DNA of 39,022 nt from a virus: IMG/VR virus record IMGVR_UViG_3300035688_000233, positions 1 through 39,022 of that record. One strand, written 5' to 3'. Made by a program: the position numbers and the translations under genes. Of the stretch, positions 8,356-15,789 are shown in pieces; positions within the stretch are counted from its first letter, which is position 1, and each line of letters starts with the position of its first letter. The notes under the pieces were generated by a model, which had not been told where the DNA came from, searched no databases, and saw only the letters and a list, made by a program, of their open reading frames with translations.

Positions 8356-10266
8356 ATGAAAACACGACTGCCAGGTGTAAAGGAATTCCACCGCAACGAG
8401 CGCGATGAGATCATGCGGCTGCTGCGCAAGTATGCGTTGAGCGTGCGGCGCAGCCTGGAGAGCTACCGATCAGAGAAGGCGGCGCGGGCGAGCGACCTGG
8501 CGCGCGAGGGTGGGGAATTTCATGCCATGGCGTTCATCACGGGCGAGGGCGACCCGGAGGACGGCGATTTCACGGGCGGGTTCTTTGGCTATCCGGGGCA
8601 CACAATCAACGGAGTGGAATATTTTCTTTTCGCCAAAAAGGATGGAAAATTAACAGTTGGCTTGAATTTGACGGAGGGGGAGATTTGGGCGGCGCTGGGG
8701 GCGGTGATCCTGGGTAGATCGGGGCTGCTGTTGAGCGAGGGCGGCGGGACGATATTGTTCGGAGCAGACAACTATCACGGGGCGATCAGCCTGGGCACGG
8801 GCGGCTTGAACTTATTTGGCTGGAGAGAGATTACGGGGACGAACCTGGTTGCCGACGGCGATTTCGAGGTGGGCAACCTGGCGGCGAACTGGACGACGGT
8901 GGCTGGCGCGCCATCGTTGAACACCATCGACCCATTCGAGGGCGACTACTGCCTGCAGTTGGATAATGCCGAGGAGATCAGGAGCGCGGCTTTCATTACC
9001 GGAATCTCGCCGGGCGATTGCTTGGCGATCAGCGCACGCGTGCGGCAGGATGCGGTGGAAACGAGCAAGGGCAGCCCGTGGGGTTTGTACCTGATGATCG
9101 ATTGGTACACCGCAGGAGGAGCGGCGATCAGTAGTAGTAGCGATACCGCCGTCCCGATGACGACGGGCAAGTGGGCTTATTTTATCTTCAGCGGTACGGC
9201 TCCGGCGACGGCAGCGAAATGCAAAATCAGGCTGTGGAATGCATGTAATACTCCAATTACACGCTACGCGGATGACGTGAAGCTGGTGGCGGTATCTGCG
9301 GAGATATCACGACTGTCAGCAGGAAACGCAGGTGCGGCTACAACTGAGATCATCAATGCAGGCACGTTGAACGTTTCGGATTACCTGAATTTGAATGCGC
9401 TTGGGAATGCTTTACTCGAAGGTCCGGTCGATTTCGAAGGGCGGGCGACAATTGGAAATTTTCTGAACCTGGAGGTGGGCGCGCAGTTGACCATCTCAGG
9501 CGGTGCGATCACGCCGACACGCACGTTTCACACGGTGGAGGTGGAAAGCGGCACGACGGACAACCTGGACGAGATCATCATCGATAACATCGGCGGGGGC
9601 GATCTTGTTATACTGCGCCCGGCAAGCACGAATGACATCGTGGTCAGGAACTTGGGCGGGGGCGGCAATATCCGGAACTACCACGACGCGGACGTGACGC
9701 TGAAGGGCGTCCAGAATATTTGGATGGGGATCCGGCGGGGATCGTATATTGAGGAGATTGGTTGTCTGTTCAACATCGGCACGCATGTGCAGGCGTGGGA
9801 TAAGCAACTGGATGATTTAGCCGCGTGCGCCGTAACCGCCGATGGAGATTTCATCGTTGGAAATTATGGGGATGGTTCCGAACCAAAATGGGAAAAGCAA
9901 GCCAAGGCGACCGCTCGGGCTTTAATGGGCATGCCGAACGAAATGGCGGTGGGCGTGCTGGCTTCGCTGGCTGATGACACGGCGATGTCATTTTCTCCGC
10001 TGAACATCGCCGGAAAGCTGCTGGTTTTCGGGCGCTCATCCAGCACATTGGCGGGGCAGGTTCTTTTCGAGGGATTGTTCCGGCACACGACCGCAGTTTT
10101 TTTGACCCCGTTCCACTTGGGCACAGAAACTGTATACACCACCGGGGCGCTGGCAGGCACGACCGGCACGAATGGGAAGTTCACGATCTCGGTTCATACG
10201 GATGGAAAAATCTATTTCGAGAACCGCACCGGCGCAACTGTTGCGCTCTATTATGCAATTATGTGA
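8356..10266 (+). CDS. Tail fibre / receptor-binding protein with carbohydrate-binding-like domain
   Basis: A 636-aa tail fibre candidate. The first 60 residues are charged and helical (virion attachment or coiled coil). A jelly-roll-like segment follows at about 158-312, starting GTNLVADGDFEVGNLAANW and containing an FEGDYCLQL strand, the usual signature of CBM4/9-like carbohydrate-binding modules in fibres. Next come beta-helix-like repeats (LNVSDYLNLNALGNALLEG), then a tip domain ending in small-residue strands. It starts 1 base after the hub gene. A role in binding host surface glycans is inferred. Confidence 0.75.
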   Translation: MKTRLPGVKEFHRNERDEIMRLLRKYALSVRRSLESYRSEKAARASDLAREGGEFHAMAFITGEGDPEDGDFTGGFFGYPGHTINGVEYFLFAKKDGKLTVGLNLTEGEIWAALGAVILGRSGLLLSEGGGTILFGADNYHGAISLGTGGLNLFGWREITGTNLVADGDFEVGNLAANWTTVAGAPSLNTIDPFEGDYCLQLDNAEEIRSAAFITGISPGDCLAISARVRQDAVETSKGSPWGLYLMIDWYTAGGAAISSSSDTAVPMTTGKWAYFIFSGTAPATAAKCKIRLWNACNTPITRYADDVKLVAVSAEISRLSAGNAGAATTEIINAGTLNVSDYLNLNALGNALLEGPVDFEGRATIGNFLNLEVGAQLTISGGAITPTRTFHTVEVESGTTDNLDEIIIDNIGGGDLVILRPASTNDIVVRNLGGGGNIRNYHDADVTLKGVQNIWMGIRRGSYIEEIGCLFNIGTHVQAWDKQLDDLAACAVTADGDFIVGNYGDGSEPKWEKQAKATARALMGMPNEMAVGVLASLADDTAMSFSPLNIAGKLLVFGRSSSTLAGQVLFEGLFRHTTAVFLTPFHLGTETVYTTGALAGTTGTNGKFTISVHTDGKIYFENRTGATVALYYAIM

Positions 10267-10275
10267 GGTAATAAA

Positions 10276-10848
10276 ATGGCAGGAAAACAAGGTGAACAAT
10301 CGCCAAATCTAGAAATCGGGCCGGGGCAGTCCATCCGCAGAAAAGCTGACGATACCGGCTTCGAGACTTATACGCCCGGGGCTGGCGGGGCAGTGGCTTG
10401 GGGTGATATTTTAGGTTCATTATCCGCCCAGGGCGATTTAAATTCCGCGCTGAACAATAAAGTTGCATCGGATGATGCCAGACTATCAGATGACCGGACT
10501 CCATTGGTACACGGCAGCGGCAAGCATAGTGTTGACTATCAACAACTTGGGTTTACGGTGCTTGCAAATGACACATTAGCGCAGGCGCTGGCCACTAACA
10601 TTAATACCAAATTGACCGTGACTGCCAGCCGGACATTGACCACCACGGTTCCCGCAGCGGGGGTGCGCTGCTCCATACTGATATTAACCAGCGGTACAAC
10701 ATCCTATACGATCACGTTCGGAACGGGCTTCAAAACCACCGGCACGCTGGCGACCGGAACTGTCTCGGGGCGGATATTTGTGATCAATTTTTTCAGCACC
10801 GGCACGGTGTTATACGAGGCCGGACGCACGGCGGCGATGGCGGCGTGA
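10276..10848 (+). CDS. Short tail fibre or fibre-tip protein
   Basis: A 190-aa protein with the phage fibre motif VAWGDILGSLSAQGDLNSAL followed by NKVASDDARLSDDRTPL, a recurring shaft segment in tail fibres. The C-terminal third is Thr/Gly-rich beta strand sequence like the trimeric heads of fibres. GAGGTA precedes the ATG. It is directly downstream of the large fibre gene and upstream of the endolysin, so it likely forms part of the same adhesion device. Confidence 0.75.
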   Translation: MAGKQGEQSPNLEIGPGQSIRRKADDTGFETYTPGAGGAVAWGDILGSLSAQGDLNSALNNKVASDDARLSDDRTPLVHGSGKHSVDYQQLGFTVLANDTLAQALATNINTKLTVTASRTLTTTVPAAGVRCSILILTSGTTSYTITFGTGFKTTGTLATGTVSGRIFVINFFSTGTVLYEAGRTAAMAA

Positions 10849-10866
10849 TGCGAATGGAGATTTTAG

Positions 10867-11751
10867 ATGAACGAACTGGGTTTTGATTGTTCGGGGCTGG
10901 ATACACGGCCGGATCAGCCAATCAACTGGCTGGTGGCGCATGAGCACGGCATCCGCTACGCGACGATCCGGGCGACGTCGGGGGCGCAGGCGGACTACCA
11001 GTACAAGCCCAACATGGAGGGGGCGCGCGCGGCGGGCATCCACGTGATGCCGTATACATATCTCGTTTTCCATGACGATCCGGTCAAGCAGGCGGTGGGA
11101 TTTTTGAACGCGGTCGAGTGGGCAGACCTGCCGCCGATGCTGGACCTGGAGGAATACGAGAGAAAAAACAAGGCGTTTGGCGGCTGCTGGAAAGCGGCGA
11201 TCAAACCTTGGCTGGACTACGTGGGCGGGGCGCTGGGCATCACGCCGGTCATCTACTCGAGCCCGGGCTTCATCAGGCAGTTCCTGAGCGCGGATACGGA
11301 GGCGGTCAAGTATCCGCTGGTGATCGCGCACTACGATATAAATGCGCCGTACGTCGGCAAGCCGTGGATCCCGGGGCGGGAGCTGGCCTGGCAGTTCGGC
11401 GATGGGCGGGACGGGTACTACTACGGTTTCACCGGCGCCAGGGGCTGCGCCTTGTACGCCTGGAACGGGGAGCTCGCGGATTATGTGAAGGAGTGGTCGG
11501 GCGGCAGCTTCACACCGCCGCCGCCACCGCCGGAACGACAGGCGCGCGTGATTACGAGCTCGTTGAACATCAGGAGTTGGCCGAGCGGGGATGCGACGCC
11601 GGACGGAACGATCGGGGTGGTGAAGCGAAACCAGGTTGTGACGGTTTACGATGAACGGAAGGATTATTACGGCAACACCTGGGCGCGCATCGGCGAGGAT
11701 ATGTGGTCGGCGCTGCGGTACGGGTCGAGCGTGTACCTGGAGTATCTGTAG
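10867..11751 (+). CDS. Endolysin: GH25 muramidase with C-terminal SH3 domain
   Basis: A 294-aa cell wall hydrolase that cuts the glycan strands of peptidoglycan. The GH25 fold runs from about 5 to 210 with FDCSGLD (D7) and the DxE pair in MLDLEEYE (D93, E95). A six-proline linker (217-222) leads to an SH3-like wall-binding domain (about 228-290). No signal peptide is present, so release needs a holin. GGAG precedes ATG 10867. The next gene encodes a small membrane protein that may assist. Confidence 0.93.
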   Translation: MNELGFDCSGLDTRPDQPINWLVAHEHGIRYATIRATSGAQADYQYKPNMEGARAAGIHVMPYTYLVFHDDPVKQAVGFLNAVEWADLPPMLDLEEYERKNKAFGGCWKAAIKPWLDYVGGALGITPVIYSSPGFIRQFLSADTEAVKYPLVIAHYDINAPYVGKPWIPGRELAWQFGDGRDGYYYGFTGARGCALYAWNGELADYVKEWSGGSFTPPPPPPERQARVITSSLNIRSWPSGDATPDGTIGVVKRNQVVTVYDERKDYYGNTWARIGEDMWSALRYGSSVYLEYL

Positions 11752-11765
11752 GAGGAGGTTTTAAA

Positions 11766-12005
11766 ATGACAGCGAGATCTATCACCAGACCTGAGTTCGA
11801 CAACCTGAAAGTCGATGTGGACCGGATCGGCAAGATCATTGATGGCAACAATCGAGACGCAGGCTTGATGACGACGATTGCGATCCTGCGCGATAACTAC
11901 AAAACACTAAGCAACGATGTCAAGTCGGTCAAAGCCTGGGAGATTGCGATCTTCATTGCGATCGCAGTAGATGTCCTGACGCGGGCATTGAAGATCGGTT
12001 TTTGA
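11766..12005 (+). CDS. XhlA-like small membrane protein (possible holin partner)
   Basis: A 79-aa protein with a polar, helical N-terminal part (coiled-coil-like, about 8-52) and a single hydrophobic segment near the C-terminus (WEIAIFIAIAVDVLTRALKI, about 58-77). This layout matches haemolysin XhlA-type proteins that often accompany endolysins. ATG 11766 is chosen over an earlier GTG because GGAGGAGG lies just upstream (11751-11758). It is the last gene of the late operon. A lysis role is inferred from position and topology. Confidence 0.65.
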   Translation: MTARSITRPEFDNLKVDVDRIGKIIDGNNRDAGLMTTIAILRDNYKTLSNDVKSVKAWEIAIFIAIAVDVLTRALKIGF

Positions 12006-12302
12006 GAATTTACTCAATGAAAAACGCAAAAAACAGGGGGTAGGACGCACGCAAATGGGGAGTCGGTACATATATACCCCTCAAAAAGGGGTATTTGTGA
12101 TCATTTCGACCCCCATATATAGCCAGAAAGCCGAAATAACCCCCCTACCCCCCATATATGGTGTTTGAAAGGGTCTAAAAAGGCTCTTTTTTGTAGTGCA
12201 AATGGCGGTACATTTACGCGTACAGGGCGTTCTGGGGGCTTTTTAATTATAGAACAAACATAGAACACCAGATTAGAGTTTGATTAGAGTTTCCGAAATC
12301 GC
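12006..12302. other. Intergenic control region with palindromes after the late operon
   Basis: No gene is seen. It holds a hairpin at 12074-12094 (arms ATACCCC/GGGGTAT), two CCCCC(C)ATATAT motifs at 12110-12120 and 12148-12161, a long-range inverted pair GGGGGTAGG (12036-12044) and CCTACCCCC (12144-12152), a terminator at 12170-12192, and an 11-bp perfect tandem repeat GATTAGAGTTT (12271-12292) just upstream of the next promoter. Confidence 0.7.
12170..12192 (+). terminator. Weak intrinsic terminator of the lysis operon
   Basis: A 6-bp stem AGGGTC (12170-12175) with GGCTCT (12182-12187), including two G-U pairs, a 6-base loop and a T run at 12187-12192. It would end transcripts from the tail and lysis genes. 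Confidence 0.5.
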
Positions 12303-12331
12303 TTGTATTGTACCGCTAATCGTGGTACAAT
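12303..12331 (+). promoter_or_regulatory. Sigma70-type promoter with embedded operator palindrome
   Basis: -35 TTGTAT (12303-12308), 17-base spacer, -10 TACAAT (12326-12331). A perfect 8-bp inverted repeat, ATTGTACC (12307-12314) and GGTACAAT (12324-12331), spans from the -35 to the -10 element with a 9-base spacer. A repressor dimer bound there would block the polymerase. The start of transcription would be near 12338, 28 bases before ATG 12366. Confidence 0.72.
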
Positions 12332-12365
12332 GTACATAGATCAAAAATCAGAAAAGGAGAAAAGA

Positions 12366-12707
12366 ATGAACACCAGCAAGGTCCAGATTACGAATGAAGA
12401 TCAAATTAAAAAACTCCAACTCATAGGTTCATTGTGGGAAAGGGAGAACATGAAGAGAGTTTATTTCAATAATTTAGAGGACATCTATGGCCTGGAAACT
12501 CAATGGTCTAACAGTGATAATGTTTCTTCAGCCAAACTGGATGGAGAAGCCATCAGCAACAATCAGGCCCGTCAAATTTGTTGGCGTCTAGGTAGTGGCA
12601 AATTTTGGTTTGATATGAACGATGGATTTTTTCACGGTAACGGCCTAGACGATAACGATTTCGTGATCCTGGTTAATCACATTAAAAAGCAAATCAGAAC
12701 AGCATAA
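12366..12707 (+). CDS. Small protein of unknown function
   Basis: A 113-aa acidic-to-neutral soluble protein, not recognised. It is first in a two-gene unit driven by the operator-bearing promoter just upstream. The ATG is chosen for the AAAGGAGA ribosome site; the longer frame from 12303 would start inside the promoter. The sequence is Trp- and Asn-rich (WERENMKRVYFNN, WSNSDN, NNQARQICWRLG) without membrane segments or known motifs. Its place between lysis genes and integrase is typical for lysogenic conversion or immunity genes. Confidence 0.75.
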   Translation: MNTSKVQITNEDQIKKLQLIGSLWERENMKRVYFNNLEDIYGLETQWSNSDNVSSAKLDGEAISNNQARQICWRLGSGKFWFDMNDGFFHGNGLDDNDFVILVNHIKKQIRTA

Positions 12708-12723
12708 TAAAAAAGGAGAAGTT

Positions 12724-13167
12724 ATGAAAAAATCAACCAGCTTTCGATTGAGTGACCAGGCGGCAAAGAACCTGGAAACGATCTGCCGGATCTCCGGCGT
12801 CAACCGCACCGCGGCCGTGGAGATGTCCGTGGCAGAGATGGCGGTGAAATTAAATTATCAAAAGGAGAAAACGATGAACGAGAAAATTATTACGATTGTC
12901 GAGTCCGCCGATTGGGGTGGATTTGATTGGGGAGATGTTGATGAGAAGGATTTCCGCAGCATCTATAACCAGAGATTGGCTGAGGCGGTGGCTCATGAGT
13001 TTCACTGCCGTTGCACGGTAGAAACAGGCGATATCAATCCAACCAGTATCGAGTTCGAGGGTTTCCCCCCTGATTTCGACGAGGATTATGCCAAGCAATG
13101 GATTGAGGAAGTTGGCGGCAATCTCGTAGTGGACGAGGGTATATATCTGGAGTTAGGTAAGTCTTAG
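12724..13167 (+). CDS. RHH-like N-terminus joined to a small acidic domain
   Basis: A 147-aa reading frame made of two parts. Residues 1-50 look like a ribbon-helix-helix DNA-binding unit (STSFRLSDQAAKNLETICRISGVNRTAAVEMSVAEMA). At codon 51 there is a second ATG (12874) with its own AAAGGAG (12861-12867), from which a 97-aa acidic protein beginning NEKIITIVESADWGG could be made independently. No stop separates the parts; CAA at 12859-12861 is one transition away from TAA. It may be one fused protein or two with internal initiation. The small domain (EFEGFPPDFDEDYAKQWIEE) is not recognised. Confidence 0.7.
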   Translation: MKKSTSFRLSDQAAKNLETICRISGVNRTAAVEMSVAEMAVKLNYQKEKTMNEKIITIVESADWGGFDWGDVDEKDFRSIYNQRLAEAVAHEFHCRCTVETGDINPTSIEFEGFPPDFDEDYAKQWIEEVGGNLVVDEGIYLELGKS

Positions 13168-13188
13168 TGATCTAAATCAACCCTCCTC

Positions 13189-13224
13189 AACCGCCTGGGT
13201 GACGTGAGCGCCGAGGCGGTTTTT
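13189..13224 (+). terminator. Intrinsic terminator between convergent genes
   Basis: Stem AACCGCCT (13189-13196) with AGGCGGTT (13214-13221), 17-base loop, followed by a T run to 13224. It ends the plus-strand unit before the convergent integrase gene. The loop contains TGAGCGCCG, a 9-mer also found at the terminators of both duplicated leader RNAs. Confidence 0.75.
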
Positions 13225-13243
13225 ATCCACAGGATACGCTTCG

Positions 13244-14182
13244 CTATATATTCAAATGATCCACCGGTGAAGCCCGCCGGTGGGCATTATCCAGATCTAT
13301 CTGCGCCAGGCGCAGGTAGGTCTTGACCATCTCCATGGTCGAGTGTCCCAGGATGTACTGCAGCGTGTACGGGTCGCCGCCGTTGCGCAGGTACATGATG
13401 GCGAAAGTGTGGCGAAAGCGGTGCGGGTGGACATTCGGGATGCCAACCCGATCGCCGATGTTTTTCAGGAGATTCAGCAGGCGGTCGCGGCTCATCTGGC
13501 GGTATCTCGTGGTCAGGAAGAGGAAATCGTCCGGCTGCGCTGGTTGCCGGGACCTGCGGATCGCCAAGTAGCGCCACAGCGCGTGGCCGGTGCGGTACGA
13601 GTATGGGATCGAGCGCTCCTTATCCCCCTTGCCGAAAATCGAGATGCGCTGGTTGCGGGTATCTAGGTGCTTGATCCTGATGGCGCACAGCTCGGAGGCG
13701 CGCAAGCCGGTATCGACCAGCAGCAGGATGATGGCGCGGTTGCGCTCCGGATGAGGCAGCGAGTTGGCGCAGCTGCGCTTGCCGGGGAGTGAGTAGAATT
13801 TCGATTTTTCCAGGGCGTTGAGCATGGCTACGATCTCGTCAGCCGTAAACGGGACGATCTCGCGCTGCTCGGGCTTGGGAGGTTTGACCAGGCGCACCAC
13901 GTTGCGGGAGGCGAGGTCTTCGCTGACCACCCAGGTCCAGAGGGCGGAGAGGCCCACGTAGTAGTTGAGGATCGTTTTTTTTGTGACTCCTTCGCGCGAT
14001 GCCAGGAAAGATTCGATCTGGCGGATGGTAATGGCGGCGATGGGCGGATCCTGGTCGAGGTAGGCCAGGAATTTATTGAATGTATTTTTGTAATCGGCGA
14101 TGGTATGCAGGCTGAGATGGCGCGCTCCCGCTGCCAGCAGATAGCCTTCGATGGCCTGGGAAATCGATATCTTTTTATTCAT
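13244..14182 (-). CDS. int: Phage integrase, tyrosine recombinase
   Basis: Catalyses site-specific integration and excision between attP and the host attB. It is 312 aa: an N-terminal SAM-like core-binding domain (about 5-95) and a catalytic domain with R161 (TGLRASE), K185 (GKGDKER), H254 and R257 (HRFRH), H280 (LGHS) and nucleophile Y289 (KTYLR). All active-site residues are present. It is on the minus strand, and its start lies about 190 bases from a tRNA-Pro 3' half that is the likely attP core. Confidence 0.95.
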   Translation of the reverse strand: MNKKISISQAIEGYLLAAGARHLSLHTIADYKNTFNKFLAYLDQDPPIAAITIRQIESFLASREGVTKKTILNYYVGLSALWTWVVSEDLASRNVVRLVKPPKPEQREIVPFTADEIVAMLNALEKSKFYSLPGKRSCANSLPHPERNRAIILLLVDTGLRASELCAIRIKHLDTRNQRISIFGKGDKERSIPYSYRTGHALWRYLAIRRSRQPAQPDDFLFLTTRYRQMSRDRLLNLLKNIGDRVGIPNVHPHRFRHTFAIMYLRNGGDPYTLQYILGHSTMEMVKTYLRLAQIDLDNAHRRASPVDHLNI

Positions 14183-14370
14183 AACTGTGCAGTCTCCAGT
14201 TCTTTTTCAATCAGGCGAAAAATATAAAAATTGGTTGAAAGCACTCGTTGGCAGGTTTTTGGTCAGGACAAACATACGGTGTGCAGCAGGTATTACTTTT
14301 ACTTACTGATGAACACCAAGCCGCATGGCTGGAGATTTTGTCAATCCGTGCGGTGTGAGGTGGCATCGAG
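14183..14370. other. Intergenic arm between integrase start and attP core
   Basis: No gene is seen. It should hold the integrase promoter and arm-type binding sites. By eye there are short AT-rich stretches (14215-14235) and imperfect repeats of GCGGTGTG/GGTGTGC type, none convincing as an arm site. Confidence 0.4.
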
Positions 14371-14412
14371 TCGGGGCGGGCGGATTTGAACCGCCGACCT
14401 CACGGTCCCGAA
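14371..14412 (-). other. attP core: 3' half of a tRNA-Pro(CGG) gene
   Basis: Read on the minus strand, 14412-14371 matches tRNA-Pro from the anticodon loop TTCGGGA (anticodon CGG, 14410-14408) to the discriminator A: anticodon stem 3' strand, variable loop GAGGTC, a T arm with 5-bp stem GGCGG/CCGCC and loop TTCAAAT, and a CGCCCCG acceptor strand. The 5' side does not complete the anticodon stem or acceptor, so this is not a functional tRNA. Phages that use tRNA genes carry exactly such a 3' half to restore the gene after integration. It adjoins the integrase gene. Confidence 0.85.
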
Positions 14413-14522
14413 TTATGTCATCCTGATACCCCTGCCTCGCCTCGCACAGTGACGTGGATTTATGCAGCCGTGCTGGGTGAAGTACCACGCATCCATGAGG
14501 GGTGCGGTTGGGCTATGGGGAA

Positions 14523-14699
14523 TTATTGTGCAAATGCAATGCAGGATTGTATGATGATGGCAAAGATGGCCAGAACTACAAAAAATTGGAGAGATCCTTT
14601 TATGCTGCTCAATAAATTGATCTGTTTATCCAGTTTGGCATCCAATTTTTCCATGAATTCATATTGCCATCTGGATTTTTCATCTATTTCGTTTGACAT
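14523..14699 (-). CDS. Small single-pass membrane protein, expressed with the repressor
   Basis: A 58-aa protein on the minus strand, start at 14699 with GGGAG 6 bases upstream. The N-terminal 35 residues are charged and helical (DEKSRWQYEFMEKLDAKLDK) and the C-terminal part is a strong membrane segment (FFVVLAIFAIIIQSCIAFA, about 39-57). It lies about 100 bases downstream of the repressor on the same strand, so it is probably made in the lysogen. Superinfection exclusion is one possibility; the function is not known. Confidence 0.72.
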   Translation of the reverse strand: MSNEIDEKSRWQYEFMEKLDAKLDKQINLLSSIKGSLQFFVVLAIFAIIIQSCIAFAQ

Positions 14700-14800
14700 T
14701 TCAGGCTCCCTTATGTTATATGCGAAAGCCCGGCGGCGGATGTAGCTTTGTCAGTTCGGTGAATTGCAGCCAGGTCAGATAGATCAACAGCAGCCTGCGA

Positions 14801-15205
14801 TTAATCGGTCTTCGCAGGCACTTGCTCAGCTTTCTTCGGTACAAGATATTCCCCGCGTTCCTCCTGGATCATCAGGAACTCCAGAAAATCCAGCGCACGT
14901 TTCTTGTTGGCTGGATCCTCCAGCTCATTATAAAGATATTCGATGCGGTCTAACAACTCATCATTATCTTTTTTTGATGGCAACAACCCCGCTTGGCGAA
15001 AAACTTCTTCTGGTGGGATTTTGAATGCTCGGGCAATTTTTGTTAATGCTCTTTCATCTGGATATCTTGATTTGGAACTTAAATAATAACTTATTGCTTG
15101 TCTTGTTAATCCTGAATGTCTAGCCAAATCGGATTGCGTCCAATTATGTTCTCTCATCTTTTTTGAGAGCCAATCGCCAAAATTTATGTCCATGTTTATT
15201 GACAT
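14801..15205 (-). CDS. CI-like lysogeny repressor (XRE-family HTH)
   Basis: A 134-aa DNA-binding protein starting at ATG 15205 (an ATG 4 codons later at 15193 is an alternative). Residues about 8-62 form an XRE helix-turn-helix: WLSKKMREHNWTQSDLARHS, then GLTRQAISYYLSSKSRYPD. The C-terminal half is helical and acidic without a LexA-type protease domain, so it is not a self-cleaving repressor. It is transcribed divergently from the RHH gene pair across a 120-base gap with overlapping promoters, the classic switch position. No ribosome site precedes either ATG; see the promoter entry for a short or absent leader. Confidence 0.88.
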   Translation of the reverse strand: MSINMDINFGDWLSKKMREHNWTQSDLARHSGLTRQAISYYLSSKSRYPDERALTKIARAFKIPPEEVFRQAGLLPSKKDNDELLDRIEYLYNELEDPANKKRALDFLEFLMIQEERGEYLVPKKAEQVPAKTD

Positions 15206-15218
15206 TTTGCCATAGATA

Positions 15219-15247
15219 AATATAAAAGCCTCATACGAGTTTGTCGA
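15219..15247 (-). promoter_or_regulatory. Repressor promoter (minus strand)
   Basis: On the minus strand: -35 TCGACA (15247-15242), 17-base spacer, -10 TATATT (15224-15219). Transcription would begin near 15212, only about 7 bases before the ATG at 15205, so the repressor mRNA would be leaderless or nearly so. Confidence 0.62.
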
Positions 15248-15253
15248 AAGGTA

Positions 15254-15281
15254 TTGACATTCAATAAAATGTATGTATAAT
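15254..15281 (+). promoter_or_regulatory. Early promoter (plus strand), perfect consensus
   Basis: -35 TTGACA (15254-15259), 16-base spacer, -10 TATAAT (15276-15281): both hexamers match consensus exactly. The decamer TATTGACATT covers the -35 (15252-15261) and recurs at 15197-15206 over the repressor start; ACATT/AATGT arms (15258-15262, 15269-15273) lie in the spacer. These are candidate operator half-sites. Confidence 0.82.
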
Positions 15282-15326
15282 GACAAGAGATTATTACATG
15301 ATGTCTGAAGGTTTGGAGCGAAGATT

Positions 15327-15539
15327 ATGACAAAACGGACAAGTATTTACCTCGATGATGAAACCTTGTCACATTTGTTTGAGATGGCTTATCTTGATCA
15401 TCGCAGTACTAGCAATTTCCTCAAAGTGCTTACGAATCATGAGTGGAATCGGCGCCATCAAGCCGAGGTCTTAGGAAAGGAACATATATGTCAGAACGAA
15501 CAAGTATTTACTTCGATGATGAAACCTGGTCTCACTTGA
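15327..15539 (+). CDS. Ribbon-helix-helix protein, copy 1 (frame runs into copy 2)
   Basis: A 70-aa protein, first gene after the early promoter. Residues 1-47 match an RHH fold: strand RTSIYLDDET, then helices ending in STSNFLKVLTNHEWNRRH. The rest (about 50-70) is translated out of frame from the start of copy 2, so the native C-terminus was probably lost in the duplication. It occupies the Cro position opposite the CI-like repressor. GGAG lies 9 bases upstream of the ATG. Confidence 0.72.
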   Translation: MTKRTSIYLDDETLSHLFEMAYLDHRSTSNFLKVLTNHEWNRRHQAEVLGKEHICQNEQVFTSMMKPGLT

Positions 15540-15736
15540 TTAATATGGCTGGCCCTGATTATCGCAGTATCAGCAATTTCCTCAAAGTATTGACGAAACA
15601 GGAATGGGATCGGCGCCACCCACCCGAGATTTTACGGGTCGAGGAGCTGCCGCATCCCGCCGGTGCCGAGCCGGTCCCGTTGGTTTTCGTTACCCAAAAA
15701 GGCGACGAGGACGAGATCTCCATACCAATAGAGTAG
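15488..15736 (+). CDS. Ribbon-helix-helix protein, copy 2
   Basis: An 82-aa protein with ATG 15488 preceded by AGGAAAGGA. Residues 2-46 align closely with copy 1 (RTSIYFDDET ... SISNFLKVLTKQEWDRRH), and the nucleotide sequences also align with a 161-base period, showing tandem duplication. This copy keeps a full C-terminus (EELPHPAGAEPVPLVFV...). It may act as a Cro/Arc-like regulator of the switch. Binding sites are not known. Confidence 0.78.
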   Translation: MSERTSIYFDDETWSHLINMAGPDYRSISNFLKVLTKQEWDRRHPPEILRVEELPHPAGAEPVPLVFVTQKGDEDEISIPIE

Positions 15737-15789
15737 CATGGCTTCTGGCGTTTATCAGAAGTTTTTTTCTAAAAATCAAAGGAGAAAAA

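Noticed and set aside
14386-14745. Plus-strand frame of 119 codons
   Set aside because: It runs through the tRNA-Pro half and antisense to the 58-aa membrane protein gene, lacks a ribosome site and has an unconvincing composition.
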